A DNA stretch of 64,000 bases from Candidatus Thermofonsia Clade 1 bacterium (GTDB lineage Bacteria; Chloroflexota; Anaerolineae; Aggregatilineales; UBA2796): assembly GCA_002794705.1 (NCBI GenBank), contig PGTK01000004.1, forward strand, positions 62,001 to 126,000. The letters run 5' to 3'. Shown in pieces: positions 40,279-50,138 of this stretch. The translations under genes were made by a program, and so were the position numbers. The notes below the pieces were generated by a model that searched no databases, was not told where the DNA came from, and saw nothing but the letters and a program-made list of their open reading frames with translations. Position 1 is the first letter of the stretch. Every line of letters starts with the position of its first letter.

Positions 40279-40662
40279 ATGACTCTGAAACAGGAGCGCA
40301 TGGCGGATCGCATCCGCGAAATTTTGAGCGAACTGCTCTTGTTCGAAGTGAGCGATCCCGCCTTGCAGGGCTTGACGGTCACCGAGGTGGTGCTGGACCG
40401 TGAGCTGGAATACGCGAACGTCTATGTCAATGCGCTAGGCGAGGAAGAGCGCGCTGAGTCGGTCATGGCGGGCTTGCGCCGTGCGCACGGCTTTTTGCGC
40501 CGCGAATTGGCGAGTCGCATTCGTCTGCGCCGTGCGCCTGAGCTGCGCTTCCACTGGGATGAGACGCTCAGCCGTGCCGCGCACATTGAGGAAGTGCTGG
40601 ATAGCCTGAACATCCCGCCTGCTGAGCCAAGCGAGACCGAGAAAGCGAGCGAAGAAGACTGA
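40279..40662 (+). CDS. rbfA: Ribosome-binding factor A
   Basis: KH-fold factor for 30S subunit maturation, 127 residues. Typical sections are RMADRIREILSELLL, VSDPALQGLTVTEVVLDREL and APELRFHWDETLSRAAHIEE. ATG at 40279 has GAGGGAG in front, 17 bases after infB. The next gene starts at the base after its stop. Confidence 0.95.
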   Translation: MTLKQERMADRIREILSELLLFEVSDPALQGLTVTEVVLDRELEYANVYVNALGEEERAESVMAGLRRAHGFLRRELASRIRLRRAPELRFHWDETLSRAAHIEEVLDSLNIPPAEPSETEKASEED

Positions 40663-41643
40663 ATGCGCCTTGACTGGGAACAGGCTAACGCGCTGTTGCG
40701 CGCCGCGCAGCAGCCCATCCTTGTGACGCACACGCAACCTGATGGGGATGCGTTCGGTTCGCTCTTGGGCTTGGGCAATGCCTTGATCGCGCATGGTAAG
40801 TCGCCAACTCTTGCTGTGGAAGGCGGCATGACGGATCGTTTCCGTTTTTTGCCGAACGCTGATCGGGTGCGCTCAAATCTTGAGGGCGTCACAGGCGACT
40901 TAGCGATCGTGTTGGATTGTAGCGATGAGCGGCGACTGGGCGCGCTCATGGCAGCGATCAAGGCGCTTAACCTCCCGATTGTCAACCTCGATCATCATCG
41001 CACCAACACGCTTTTCGGGACGGCAAACCTGATCGATCCTGAGTGGGTCAGTACAACAGAGGGCGTGCTGGCATGGCTCGATCAGCTGGGCATGGCGCTG
41101 ACTCCTGAAGTGGCGCAGTGTCTGCTGTGTGGCATGGTGACCGATACGCTGTGTTTCCGCACTGATAGCGTCAAGGCGGATACGCTCGGCAAGGCGCAAC
41201 GCCTTGTGGATGCCGGCGCCAACTTGAACTACATTGTCCAGAAAACGCTCAGCACGCTTCAGACGGGCGTGATTCGGCTTTGGTCGCAGGTCATGCCGAC
41301 TGTCAAGCTAGAGGACGGCGTGATCTGGGTCAAGATCACTCTTGCGGCGCGGCAAGCAGCCGGCGCGCCTGAGCGCGGCGACGGCGACTTGGTCGGCTTT
41401 TTGCTGCAGGCGGAGGATGCTTACATCGCCGCCATTTTCCGCGAGCAGCCTGATGGAACGACCGATCTCAGCCTGCGCGCTGTGCCGGGCTTTGACGTGG
41501 CGCGTGTGGCGACTCAGTTCGGGGGCGGCGGACACACGCTTGCCGCAGGGGCAACCCTTCAAGGGACGCCTGATAGCGTCGAGGCGGAGGTGATCGCCGC
41601 GTTAAAGGAAGCCGCGCGCCAAGGGACGCCGACCTTTGCCTGA
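40663..41643 (+). CDS. nrnA: DHH/DHHA1 phosphoesterase (nanoRNase/pAp phosphatase)
   Basis: A 326-residue NrnA-type enzyme that degrades RNA oligonucleotides of a few bases and 3'-phosphoadenosine 5'-phosphate. The metal motifs are THTQPDGDAFGS, LDCSD and DHHRTN (near residue 110); the substrate loop FGGGGHTLAAGA marks DHHA1. It sits between rbfA and truB, as in many Gram-positives and Chloroflexota. Confidence 0.93.
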   Translation: MRLDWEQANALLRAAQQPILVTHTQPDGDAFGSLLGLGNALIAHGKSPTLAVEGGMTDRFRFLPNADRVRSNLEGVTGDLAIVLDCSDERRLGALMAAIKALNLPIVNLDHHRTNTLFGTANLIDPEWVSTTEGVLAWLDQLGMALTPEVAQCLLCGMVTDTLCFRTDSVKADTLGKAQRLVDAGANLNYIVQKTLSTLQTGVIRLWSQVMPTVKLEDGVIWVKITLAARQAAGAPERGDGDLVGFLLQAEDAYIAAIFREQPDGTTDLSLRAVPGFDVARVATQFGGGGHTLAAGATLQGTPDSVEAEVIAALKEAARQGTPTFA

Positions 41644-42514
41644 GCCGTTCGGTTTCCTGCCTGTGGACAAGCCGCTCGGCATGACCAGCCATGACGTGGT
41701 GGCAGCCGTGCGGCGTTTGGCGCGGATCAAGCGCGTGGGGCATGGCGGCACGCTCGATCCGCTTGCTATGGGCGTCTTGGTGCTGTGTCTGGGCGCTGCG
41801 ACGCGCTTGAGCGAGTACGTCATGGCAACCCATAAACGCTATCTCGCCACAGTGCGGCTTGGCGCGGTCACGGCGACCGATGACGCCGAAGGGCAGATCA
41901 TCGCTGAACAGCCGATTGATCATCTCACGGCAGCCGATGTAGCGGCGGCGCTCTCAGCCTTCAACGGCGAGATTGAGCAGGTGCCGCCGATGTATAGCGC
42001 AGTCAAGCAGGGCGGAGTCAAGCTCTATGAGCGGGCGCGGCGCGGCGAGGTGGTGGAGCAGGCGGCGCGGCGCGTCTGGCTGCGGACTGAGCTACGCGCC
42101 TATCATGCGCCCTACGCTGAGATCGCGGTAGAATGCTCACATGGCACGTACATTCGCAGCCTAGCCCGCGATTTGGGCACGGCACTAGGCGTAGGCGGCT
42201 TTTTGGCGGCGCTGCGACGGCTTGCCAGCGGCGCCTTCGATCAGCCTATTGCGTGGGAGGCACTCCAAGCCGCCTTTGCCGACGGCACATGGCAAAACTA
42301 CCTCCTAGATGAGCGCGCCGCCTTGCCGCACCTGCCTGAAATTGCGCTAGACGCGGCAAATAGCGCCGCCATACGGCACGGACGCGCTATCCGTGCCGCG
42401 CATAGCGCGCCTGAGGGCGCTTTGGCGCGCCTATACGCCGATTCGGGCGCTTTCCTCGCCATTGCCGCCTATCAGGGCGGCGCATGGCAACCAGTCAAGG
42501 TCTTTCAGCACTAA
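41636..42514 (+). CDS. truB: tRNA pseudouridine-55 synthase
   Basis: Makes pseudouridine 55 in the T loop of tRNA. The catalytic aspartate is D41 in GHGGTLDPLAMG. PMYSAVKQGG and VECSHGTYIRSLARDLG are typical, and a short PUA-like C-terminal domain follows. TTG start overlapping nrnA by eight bases. 292 residues. Confidence 0.95.
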   Translation: MPEPFGFLPVDKPLGMTSHDVVAAVRRLARIKRVGHGGTLDPLAMGVLVLCLGAATRLSEYVMATHKRYLATVRLGAVTATDDAEGQIIAEQPIDHLTAADVAAALSAFNGEIEQVPPMYSAVKQGGVKLYERARRGEVVEQAARRVWLRTELRAYHAPYAEIAVECSHGTYIRSLARDLGTALGVGGFLAALRRLASGAFDQPIAWEALQAAFADGTWQNYLLDERAALPHLPEIALDAANSAAIRHGRAIRAAHSAPEGALARLYADSGAFLAIAAYQGGAWQPVKVFQH

Positions 42515-42530
42515 AGGCGGTAACAGGGCA

Positions 42531-43433
42531 ATGTCGGACTATCGCAAGGGCATGAGCAAGACTCGCGTCTCATTTTTCGGGCGCATCAAGCAGATGCTGG
42601 GCGCCTCCAAAGTGACTGAAGAGACGTGGGAAGAGATCGAGACGCTGCTGATTCAAGCAGACGTGGGCATGGAGACAACACTCAAGCTGATGGAGCGCGT
42701 TCGTGAGCGCTATCGGCGCGAGGGCATGACCCGTCCGGAGCAAGTGCAAGCCGCCTTCCGCCAAGAGCTGCGCGCCCTGCTCTTGCCGCCGCGCCCGTTG
42801 AACATTGCAGGGCGCGATCTCTCGGTCATCTTGATCGTTGGTGTGAACGGCAGCGGCAAGACGACTAGCATCGGCAAGCTGGCATTGCGCCTGATCCGCA
42901 ACAATCGCAAGGTCATGCTGGCAGCTGGCGATACCTTCCGCGCCGCTGCGATCGAGCAATTGCAGCTGTGGGGTGAGCGAGTCGGGGCGCCTGTGATCGC
43001 CGGCAAGCCGAATGCCGATCCCGGCGCCGTTGTCTATGACGCTGTGAGCGCGGCAAAGGCACGCGGCTACGACGTGCTGATCGTAGATACCGCCGGCCGC
43101 CTGCAGACCAAGTACAACTTGATGGAAGAGCTGAAAAAGATTCGCGGCGTGATCGGCAAGGTCGTGCCAGATGCACCTCACGAGACCCTGATCGTCCTAG
43201 ACGGCACAACGGGACAAAACGCACTTTCGCAGGCGAAGGGCTTCACAGAGGCAGTCCAATTGACGGGCGTGATCGTCACTAAGCTAGACGGCACTGCCAA
43301 AGGCGGCATGATCTTCGCCATTCAATCGGAGCTGGGCTTGCCGATCCACTACATCGGACTCGGTGAGCGCATGGATGATCTGATCCTGTTCAATCCCGAC
43401 GCCTTCGTAGATAGCCTATTCGAAGATGACTAG
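42531..43433 (+). CDS. ftsY: Signal recognition particle receptor FtsY
   Basis: SRP receptor GTPase that docks translating ribosomes to the membrane translocon. The 300 residues are the NG domain only; the acidic A domain of E. coli is missing. G motifs are [24 protein letters not shown] and GLGERMDDL. The ATG at 42531 follows truB by 16 bases. It is the last gene of the nusA operon, and a hairpin covers its stop. Confidence 0.95.
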   Translation: MSDYRKGMSKTRVSFFGRIKQMLGASKVTEETWEEIETLLIQADVGMETTLKLMERVRERYRREGMTRPEQVQAAFRQELRALLLPPRPLNIAGRDLSVILIVGVNGSGKTTSIGKLALRLIRNNRKVMLAAGDTFRAAAIEQLQLWGERVGAPVIAGKPNADPGAVVYDAVSAAKARGYDVLIVDTAGRLQTKYNLMEELKKIRGVIGKVVPDAPHETLIVLDGTTGQNALSQAKGFTEAVQLTGVIVTKLDGTAKGGMIFAIQSELGLPIHYIGLGERMDDLILFNPDAFVDSLFEDD

Positions 43434-43456
43434 AGCGCCCATCTCTGAGCGCTCTA
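43431..43456. terminator. Hairpin over the ftsY stop codon
   Basis: TAGAGCGC (43431-43438, starting with the stop codon) pairs with GCGCTCTA (43449-43456). It lies between convergent ftsY and nrdJ and has no U-tract. Confidence 0.55.
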
Positions 43457-43469
43457 GCCGTCTGGCGTC

Positions 43470-46400
43470 TTAGCATTCGCTGTAGCCGCAGCTATAGCAC
43501 TTGCGGCAGCTCTCTTCATTCACCAGACTCGCCTCGCCGCACTCCGGGCAGAGTTCGCCCATCAGCTCCAGCTGCGATTTCGGCTGCTCCAGCAGGCGCT
43601 GATCGGCGATGTAGCGCTTGGGGAGCGGTGCAGGATCGTTAGCATCATCGCTGGTCTCATCGAGGTACTCGCGCAGCACTTGGGCAATGCCGTCGGGCAG
43701 GCTGCGCACGCGCTGCGGACCGAAGCCGATAGAGCGGTCACCGCCGATGCCCTCCAATTGACGGATGATCTCTTTGACGCGCTCACGGGGCGGAATCGGC
43801 GATGCCATGCGCATGATCAGCGAGCTGAGCCGTCCGAGCGCCTCTGAGATCGCCGCTGTCTCAGAGCCTGCCTTGCTGGTGTGAATGAACATCTCAAAGG
43901 GCTGCCCGCGACCCTCGCCGTTCTCGTTGATGGTGATGTACGTGCCGCCTAGCGGCGTCCCGATGCGGTAGGTGCGCCCTTCCAAGCGGCGCGGACGCGG
44001 CTTCTTCGGCTCTGGGAAGAGCGTGATCGGCTCTGGAGCGCCATTGGGCGTCACAGCGTGGCTCTGCGCCGTTGTGAGCGCTGTGGTGGTCGCCTCAGGC
44101 TGTGCTTCTTCCCCTTTTTCCTTCTGCTTGGCAGTGGCGCGGGTCTCAAGCACCACCTTTTCGCGGCTGCCCGTCACATAGACCGTCAAGCCCTTGCAAC
44201 CGAGTTTCCAGCCGAGCATGTAGGCTGTGGCAACATCCTGCTCAGTGGCTTCGGACGGGAAGTTGCAAGTGTTGTGATTACCCAAGCCGTTCGCAATGAA
44301 CGTATGCGATTGCGGCACGCTCAGGTCAAAGACCTCAGCAAAGCCGCTCTCTATGCTCTCCACTTCAACGTACAGGCAATTCTCTTGATCGCTTGCGAAG
44401 AAAGAGTCAGCATACGAATGTGCCACATCGCTGAAATGCTGATAGATCACCTCAGCTAGGGAGCCATCTGGGCGATGATTTTGCAGCAAGTTCACTCCTG
44501 CGCGCTGATAATCTTTTGTCTGCTCGCCATAGCTGTACAGGCGATGCTTGCGCTCTTCGCCGCGAACGGCAATTCGCTCGTTTTTCCACACCTCATCAAA
44601 TTCAACCAGCGCTGCAAGGCGCTCTAGCCCGTTCCCAGAGACAGTCAGCGCCCACGCCCGACCGGAGGCACGCTGCAGCCGACTGAAGATACCGCAGTTA
44701 AGCAAGATCACCTGCAGTTGGCGCAGCAACTTGCGATTTGCCAAGCCAATGCCGAACATACGTCCATCGCATGTCATGTAGGCATCGAGAAAGAGACCGC
44801 GTAGGAAGGCAGATAGCTCAGAGCGGCTGGCGCGCAAGATAGGCGTTGGAATGGTCTTATTGCGAGCGCCAGGCAGGATATTCAGGCTCAGAATCAGCCA
44901 GTCACGCAGCTGCCGTGAGTTCACTTGCAAACTGTAGACGCTCTCACGGCGCATGTTGCGTACGATGTGCCACGTTAGCCCAAAGAGCTGCGTGAAAAGC
45001 CCGCCGAGGCGCTCTAGCAGTGAACGATCATCATTGGTGATAGTCACGCCGTTGCGCGCGATCGCGCCTTCAGAGATGATACAACCGAGCAGGTAAGCTA
45101 GCTCAACAGACATGCGCTCTGGCAGTCTGATCTGTTTGGCATTGCGCGCCGCTGTGGTAATGAGTGGCGGCAACGGCTGACCCGCCTCACCAAAAATCTG
45201 CTGACCTGCGTATAGCACTACCGTATCGCTGATTTTCAGTTCATCAAGGCGTGCAAAGCGGATTTGTCCATCTTCGCCCAAGATGTGAATGCGATGATTC
45301 GGCGTGCCTTCGATCTCGTAGCCGTAGGTCAGGCGGATTTTGCGCGTTTCACGCATGCCGCCATAGTAGAAAGCATCCGTCTTTTGTGTGCCATAGGGCG
45401 TGGCAACGTCAATGGTCAGCCGCTCAAATTGGTCGGTCAGGCGCATCTCCGAGAGATCGGCGATCGGCGTCAAGCCCTGCGCTGTGAGGACAAGCGTATC
45501 GCCTGTGACGCATTTGCTGATCGAATTGTCAACAAAGCGCTGAATTGCCGCCTGCATACGGATATGCTCTTCAGGCGTGATATCGCTGCTGACCACGAAG
45601 GTATGGCGGATATGATCGGGCAGATCGGGCGCCTGCTGGCACGATCCGTACAGGTTGACATGCTCAATAATGCGCTTGATCTGAGCCTCGCTCAGCTTTG
45701 CCTCGCGCAGCGCCTGCTCAAAAAGCGGACTGGTGTATTGCAGCTGCAGGTCGCGCCCTTTATCGTTCACATGGCGGATGTAGGCAAGGGCAAAGACGGG
45801 TTCGCAGCCGTAGCCTTCGCAGCCGGAGACCGTTGCTATCGTACCGGTAGGCGCGACTGTCAATTGTGCGCCATTCCGAATGCCGTGCTTCTTAATTCCC
45901 TTAACAATTTTCTCCCAATCCAGCTTGGGGCGCTTCCAATCGCGTGTGTAGGGGAAAAGCGGCATGGGCGGCTGCCACTTCAGGTCATCAGGATCGTAGA
46001 TGCTGCCCTTGATGGCGGGGAAAGCGCCGCGCTCTTTTGCCAGCTCGATGCTGGTCTTCATGGCATGGTAGCGGATGAACTCAGTGATCTGACCGGCGAA
46101 CTCCTGCCCTTCCTCGCTGCCGTAGCGCACGCGCAGCTTGTACATCAGGTCTGCCAAGCCCATGAAGCCCAAGCCGATGCGCCGCACGCGATGGGCAGCC
46201 TCTGCTAGCTGCGGCACAGACGGCACATAGCTATTGGCACTGACCACGTCATCGAGGAAGCGCGTGGCAAGTTCCGTCCAGGCTTGGAGAGTTTTCCAGT
46301 CAGGCGCACCATCTTTCACGGGCAGCTGAGCGAGGTTCAGACTGCCTAGGCAGCAGTTTTCGAAAGGTCCTAACCACTGTTCGCCGCAAGGATTAGTAGA

Positions 46401-47297
46401 CTCTAGGACATATAAATGAGGAACTGGATTACTTCGATTGGCTATATCGAGGAACAGGACGCCCGGCTCGCCGTTGTGGTGCGCCTGCTTGACGATCAGA
46501 TCGAACAGATCGCGGGCGCGGACGCGCTCCCAGACCTTGCCGTCTTGCGGATTGACCAGCTCAAAGTCTTGATCGTTCTCCACAGCGCGCATGAAGGCGT
46601 CTGTGATGCCGACGCTGATGTTGAAGTTGGTGATAGCGCTTTCATCAGTCTTGCAAGTGATAAACTCGCGGATATCGGGATGATCTACGCGCAGAACAGC
46701 CATGTTAGCGCCGCGTCGGCTGCCGCCCTGAGCGATCTCGCCAAAGGCTTGATCGTAGACGCGCAAAAAGCCGACCGGTCCTGTTGCCTCGCCGCCGCTG
46801 CTGCGCACCAAGGCGCCCTTCGGACGCAGGCGCGAGAACGCAAAGCCGTTGCCGCCGCCCGTCTGCTGGATGAGCGCCGCGTTGCGCAAGGTCTGGAAAA
46901 TGCCGTTTTCTGTGCGCCCCATGTCGTCATCTATGGCTAAAACAAAGCAGGCAGCCAGCTGACCGAGCGGCGTGCCAGCGCCTGTGAACGTCGGACTATT
47001 CGGAAAAAAGCGCAGCTTGGTCAGCAGCTCAAAATAGGCGCGGGCGTAGCGCATGACTGTCTCATGGTCAGCGAACTCTGCCTCTGCCAGCGCCACGTGA
47101 TAGGCGACGCGCCAAAACATCTGATGTTCGGTCTCAGCGGGCTGACCATCTTCGCCGCGCCGCAAGTAGCGCTTGCGCAAGATAGTCCGTGCGTTCTCCG
47201 TCAGCTGAATCGGCATAGCTTTCAGGTCTTCTGGAATCGGCGCCGTCGGCATGGTATTGGTGCCTTGCGGCAACGGGCTAACCTTGGCGATACGCAT
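43470..47297 (-). CDS. nrdJ: Class II ribonucleotide reductase with intein
   Basis: Adenosylcobalamin-dependent reductase making deoxynucleotides. The 1275-residue precursor splits into an extein of about 861 residues and an intein (residues 596-1009). The extein shows [36 protein letters not shown], and a C-terminal zinc/redox cysteine block [18 protein letters not shown]. No ATP-cone is visible at the N terminus. ATG at 47297 has GGGAGAG in front; a TTG at 47333 is the alternative. It follows nrdR by 134 bases on the same strand, so both may answer to the NrdR boxes upstream of nrdR. Confidence 0.95.
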   Translation of the reverse strand: MRIAKVSPLPQGTNTMPTAPIPEDLKAMPIQLTENARTILRKRYLRRGEDGQPAETEHQMFWRVAYHVALAEAEFADHETVMRYARAYFELLTKLRFFPNSPTFTGAGTPLGQLAACFVLAIDDDMGRTENGIFQTLRNAALIQQTGGGNGFAFSRLRPKGALVRSSGGEATGPVGFLRVYDQAFGEIAQGGSRRGANMAVLRVDHPDIREFITCKTDESAITNFNISVGITDAFMRAVENDQDFELVNPQDGKVWERVRARDLFDLIVKQAHHNGEPGVLFLDIANRSNPVPHLYVLESTNPCGEQWLGPFENCCLGSLNLAQLPVKDGAPDWKTLQAWTELATRFLDDVVSANSYVPSVPQLAEAAHRVRRIGLGFMGLADLMYKLRVRYGSEEGQEFAGQITEFIRYHAMKTSIELAKERGAFPAIKGSIYDPDDLKWQPPMPLFPYTRDWKRPKLDWEKIVKGIKKHGIRNGAQLTVAPTGTIATVSGCEGYGCEPVFALAYIRHVNDKGRDLQLQYTSPLFEQALREAKLSEAQIKRIIEHVNLYGSCQQAPDLPDHIRHTFVVSSDITPEEHIRMQAAIQRFVDNSISKCVTGDTLVLTAQGLTPIADLSEMRLTDQFERLTIDVATPYGTQKTDAFYYGGMRETRKIRLTYGYEIEGTPNHRIHILGEDGQIRFARLDELKISDTVVLYAGQQIFGEAGQPLPPLITTAARNAKQIRLPERMSVELAYLLGCIISEGAIARNGVTITNDDRSLLERLGGLFTQLFGLTWHIVRNMRRESVYSLQVNSRQLRDWLILSLNILPGARNKTIPTPILRASRSELSAFLRGLFLDAYMTCDGRMFGIGLANRKLLRQLQVILLNCGIFSRLQRASGRAWALTVSGNGLERLAALVEFDEVWKNERIAVRGEERKHRLYSYGEQTKDYQRAGVNLLQNHRPDGSLAEVIYQHFSDVAHSYADSFFASDQENCLYVEVESIESGFAEVFDLSVPQSHTFIANGLGNHNTCNFPSEATEQDVATAYMLGWKLGCKGLTVYVTGSREKVVLETRATAKQKEKGEEAQPEATTTALTTAQSHAVTPNGAPEPITLFPEPKKPRPRRLEGRTYRIGTPLGGTYITINENGEGRGQPFEMFIHTSKAGSETAAISEALGRLSSLIMRMASPIPPRERVKEIIRQLEGIGGDRSIGFGPQRVRSLPDGIAQVLREYLDETSDDANDPAPLPKRYIADQRLLEQPKSQLELMGELCPECGEASLVNEESCRKCYSCGYSEC
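44271..45512 (-). other. Intein with LAGLIDADG endonuclease inside nrdJ
   Basis: A 414-residue intein starts at Cys ([14 protein letters not shown]) right after SISK and ends NHN before TCNFPSEAT, so the +1 residue is Thr. Splicing blocks are seen: A (C..GDT.V.T), B ([10 protein letters not shown]), F ([16 protein letters not shown]) and G (HN). The endonuclease motifs are [14 protein letters not shown] and [12 protein letters not shown], each keeping one acidic residue, so the enzyme may be active. The coding frame is intact. Confidence 0.93.
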
Positions 47298-47431
47298 GAT
47301 CACGTCTCTCCCGGTGCGATAGAGTATTAACAAAAATGTAAAGATGTTCTAGGCAACTGTAGCGATAGCTAGAGTGCCTACCGACTTTCAGTCTGACTGA
47401 ATGCGGTGGTCGCTATTCCCTATGTTGTTCG

Positions 47432-47947
47432 TCAGCGTTCCGATGTTATCAGCGGTAAGTCTGCGGGTTGGGAGTCAACCACAGCAACGGGTGGTGCAGC
47501 CTGCTCAGCGAGTAGCTTATCAATCTCAGCGCGCACGCTATAGAGATCGTCCAGCTTGAGGTAGACAATGGCGTAGCGCACATAGGCGATTGGATCGAGG
47601 TCTTTTAACTCGCTGATGACCTTATCGCCTACCACGCGGCTAGAGACCTCCGCCTGACCGAGTGACTGCAGGTAGCGCTCCACGTTGGTGGCAAGCTGCT
47701 CCACTGCCATAGCGGGGATCGGGCGCTTGGCACAGGCGTGCCAGATGCCGCGCTTCAGCTTTTCACGGTCAAACGCCTCGCGTGTGCCATCCGCCTTGAT
47801 CAGCACAGGCGTCACGGCGACGGCGCGCTCGTAGGTGGTGAAGCGTGCGCCGCAGGTCAGGCATTCGCGCCGACGGCGAATCGACTCACGCGAGTCCGCC
47901 GTATCCAGCACCTTCAGCCGTTCGCTCCCGCAGTAGGGACACTGCAT
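47432..47947 (-). CDS. nrdR: Transcriptional repressor NrdR
   Basis: Nucleotide-sensing repressor of ribonucleotide reductase genes. The 171 residues hold a zinc ribbon (C3, C6, C29, C32) and an ATP-cone (PVLIKADGTREAFDREKLKRGI onward). The tail after about residue 150 is Ala/Pro-rich and extra. It precedes nrdJ on the same strand. Two NrdR-box-like palindromes lie 60-100 bases before its start, so it probably represses itself and nrdJ. Confidence 0.95.
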   Translation of the reverse strand: MQCPYCGSERLKVLDTADSRESIRRRRECLTCGARFTTYERAVAVTPVLIKADGTREAFDREKLKRGIWHACAKRPIPAMAVEQLATNVERYLQSLGQAEVSSRVVGDKVISELKDLDPIAYVRYAIVYLKLDDLYSVRAEIDKLLAEQAAPPVAVVDSQPADLPLITSER

Positions 47948-48008
47948 CGCGCCACCTCTCCAAACCTTGCCGAGCCATGCCGCACGCGGGCGGCTTACCT
48001 CACCCCTG

Positions 48009-48050
48009 CCATATATGGCGCTTCCCTGATCGGCGAGTACCCATATATGG
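48009..48050 (-). promoter_or_regulatory. Pair of NrdR-box-like palindromes
   Basis: CCATATATGG occurs at 48009-48018 and 48041-48050; both continue with GCG. The centres are 32 bp apart, about three helical turns, which is the spacing known for paired NrdR boxes. They lie upstream of nrdR. The AT-rich centre TATA with G/C flanks resembles but does not equal the described consensus. Confidence 0.7.
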
Positions 48051-48060
48051 CGTTTGATGA

Positions 48061-48401
48061 CTCTAGACTACCATAGCCTAGCCCTTTTAGGCAAGTGCCT
48101 AGAGGGTTGATAGATCGTTGCGATTCTGTTTCAGAGGCTTGGGATCGAGCTGATTTGGCACTTTTAACAAGCCGTGATCAAGTTAAAAGGCTTGAGATAG
48201 GCTTGCGGCGCGTTTACCGCGATAAATGCTGGAGAAATGCTGTTTTGCCGCACGTTAAGCCGATTTAGGCGCGCCTTAATCCGTTAGCCTTTTCTAACAA
48301 GATTTAGAACGGGCGTTTTCAAACCAATGCTGCGCAGCGCGGCTCTTCCAAGCCGCCATCTTGCTGCGCCTGAATCGCCCTTTTGTTCTAAAATTCTAAC
48401 A
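48061..48401. other. Gene-free region with RNA-like folds
   Basis: No gene is supported in these 341 bases between nrdR's control region and the M23 gene. CTTTTAAC (48161-48168) pairs with GTTAAAAG (48182-48189); its loop holds AAGCC, which can pair with GGCTT (48189-48193), so a pseudoknot is possible. The structured element at 48303-48392 is listed separately. The composition is more A/T-rich than the flanking genes. Confidence 0.5.
48303..48392. repeat. Four-stem structured intergenic element
   Basis: Nested pairings on one axis: TTTAGAAC (48303-48310) with GTTCTAAA (48385-48392); GGGCG (48311-48315) with CGCCC (48376-48380); GCGCAGC (48332-48338) with GCTGCGC (48363-48369); GCGGCT (48339-48344) with AGCCGC (48351-48356). 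That gives 26 pairs in 90 bases. It may be a small RNA, a mobile miniature element or a terminator for the M23 gene. Confidence 0.6.
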
Positions 48402-49994
48402 TCACCACTGAATCTGGTTGATCGGGTTATCGCGTCCCTGCTCAGCGCGCCTGATCATCCCATCTTTCTGCAAATAGCCCTGATAGACTTGCCCTACGTA
48501 GCCTTTCAGCTCCCAGCCGCTCATCACAAACGGCACATTCGGCACTTCGGGCAGGCAGGTGGGACAATCCGCCACGATCCATTCGCCGTTATAGCGCCGT
48601 GCGATATGCACATGCGTGCCAAGCGAATTCAGGTACAGTCCCTCGCAGGAGGGACGCCCAATGGGGCTGCCCGCCTGCACGACCGTCCCTGCGGGAGTGC
48701 GATCCGCATCGGCAATGTGCAAATAGACCAGAGTCCAGCCCGTGCGCTCATCGCCGTCCATGTCCAAATCTACTACTACGACGCCGTCGCCGCTGCGCAC
48801 CACAATGCCTGCCGCCATGCTGGTTGTGAAGTAAGGCGAGACATAACAGCTGCCTTGTGTCAACAGAACTGAGTCAGGCGGGCGCGGCGGCGCGAAGTCC
48901 ACAGCGCCCCAGCCGCTCTGACGGGCATCCCAGCCGCCGTGCGGACCCGCCGTCAAGTACCACGTCTCGCCACGCGGGAAGGGCAGGACTAGCTCAGGTT
49001 GCTTGAGGTCAGGCGGCAAGAGCGGCTCAACAGCGTAGCGAAACGGATCGCCAAAGAGCGCCATGTATGTGGTGAAAAAGCCCTGCGGACTGATATCGCG
49101 CAGCCATTGCTCCCGATTCACGGCTGAGCGCGCCAAATAATTCATCACGCCAACTGTGCCGCCATTCAGATCGGGCGCAATGGCGATCCGCGAGCGATCC
49201 GCGAACTCAATCGCCGTCATGCCGCGTGTGCGCCAGCCGTAGTAGCCGCCGTTCAGCTGCGCCGCCGCCCAGTCCAACTGGCTGAGCAGGCTGCGCGCCC
49301 GCTCACTGCGATTGCCCATTGGGTAGGTCAGCGCGTCGCCACTTGGCACAGGATTAGTGATCCAGCCGCTGCGATATTCCAACAGCGCCAAGAGCAGGCG
49401 CGGATTGACGCTCGCGCTTTGCGCCACGAACTGCACGATCTCCGCGCCGCTCATGAAGCGTCCGCCGCCCACATTCTCCGAGTACACGCGGATGAAGCCC
49501 GGCTGAAAGCGGATGTACGCCGCCACGTCGAAGCCCTTCAAGGCGGGCGAATAGACCAGTTCACTATCCGGGATGATCTTGAAATTCGGCGTCACTTGCT
49601 GCGGACGACCGGGCATTTGTATGACCTGCCCAACTGCCAAGACCGAATTCTCGTTCAGCGTCGGATTCAGGCGCAAAATCTCAGCGACCGTCGTGCCAAA
49701 GCGCACTGCCAAGCCTGAGAGCGTATCGCCCTGCTGAATTTCATAGCGGATCGGGGCGGCGTTCAGCGCAATCTGATTGGGCGGATTGGGCGTCGGCTGC
49801 AGCGGCGTCGCCGTTGGACCACTGGGCGTGGGCGTGGGGATGAACGGATTCGGGAGCGTCGCCTCGAGCGTCGGCACTAATTGTAGGGGAGTTGCGGTGA
49901 CGTAGATGACCGGCGCTGTGCTTTGCACACAGGCAAACGCCGTTGTGCCAAGCGCGACTATCAGCCAAAGCAGAGCCAGTGCAGGTATGCGCAT
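48402..49994 (-). CDS. Lipoprotein with LysM and M23 peptidase domains
   Basis: A 530-residue predicted lipoprotein (lipobox FAC, Cys22). A Thr/Pro linker is followed by a LysM domain (IRYEIQQGDTLSGLAVRFG onward), which binds cell-wall glycan. A middle domain of about 200 residues (ARSLLSQLDWAAAQLNGGYYGW) is unassigned. The C-terminal M23-type domain has GPHGGWDARQSGWGAVDFA and the final GTHVHIA, so a metal site is present. It probably cleaves or binds peptidoglycan. I chose ATG at 49994, after AGGGG; the longer frame would include part of the upstream repeat. Confidence 0.85.
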   Translation of the reverse strand: MRIPALALLWLIVALGTTAFACVQSTAPVIYVTATPLQLVPTLEATLPNPFIPTPTPSGPTATPLQPTPNPPNQIALNAAPIRYEIQQGDTLSGLAVRFGTTVAEILRLNPTLNENSVLAVGQVIQMPGRPQQVTPNFKIIPDSELVYSPALKGFDVAAYIRFQPGFIRVYSENVGGGRFMSGAEIVQFVAQSASVNPRLLLALLEYRSGWITNPVPSGDALTYPMGNRSERARSLLSQLDWAAAQLNGGYYGWRTRGMTAIEFADRSRIAIAPDLNGGTVGVMNYLARSAVNREQWLRDISPQGFFTTYMALFGDPFRYAVEPLLPPDLKQPELVLPFPRGETWYLTAGPHGGWDARQSGWGAVDFAPPRPPDSVLLTQGSCYVSPYFTTSMAAGIVVRSGDGVVVVDLDMDGDERTGWTLVYLHIADADRTPAGTVVQAGSPIGRPSCEGLYLNSLGTHVHIARRYNGEWIVADCPTCLPEVPNVPFVMSGWELKGYVGQVYQGYLQKDGMIRRAEQGRDNPINQIQW

Positions 49995-50034
49995 AGGCAC
50001 TAGACCCCTATCCCCGTCCCTTTCCCCGCAAGCA

Positions 50035-50124
50035 GGGAAAGGGTGTAATCCGCTGCGCGCCATCGGCGTATGCCCTCAAGGGAAAGGGCGTGATCCGTTG
50101 CGCGGCATTGGCGTATGCCCTCAG
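50035..50124. repeat. Two tandem 45-bp repeats before the M23 gene
   Basis: Units 50035-50079 and 50080-50124 match at 39 of 45 positions; each starts gggaaaggg and ends gtatgccctca. An inverted copy of the first nine bases (ccctttccc) lies just before unit 1, giving a hairpin around 50018-50043. Confidence 0.8.
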
Positions 50125-50138
50125 AAGAGGTGTCATGG

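Noticed and set aside
47298..48401. A cobalamin riboswitch before the B12-dependent nrdJ or before nrdR
   Set aside because: I looked for the B12-box core GCCACTG and a matching fold on the minus strand and saw neither; the NrdR boxes explain control better.
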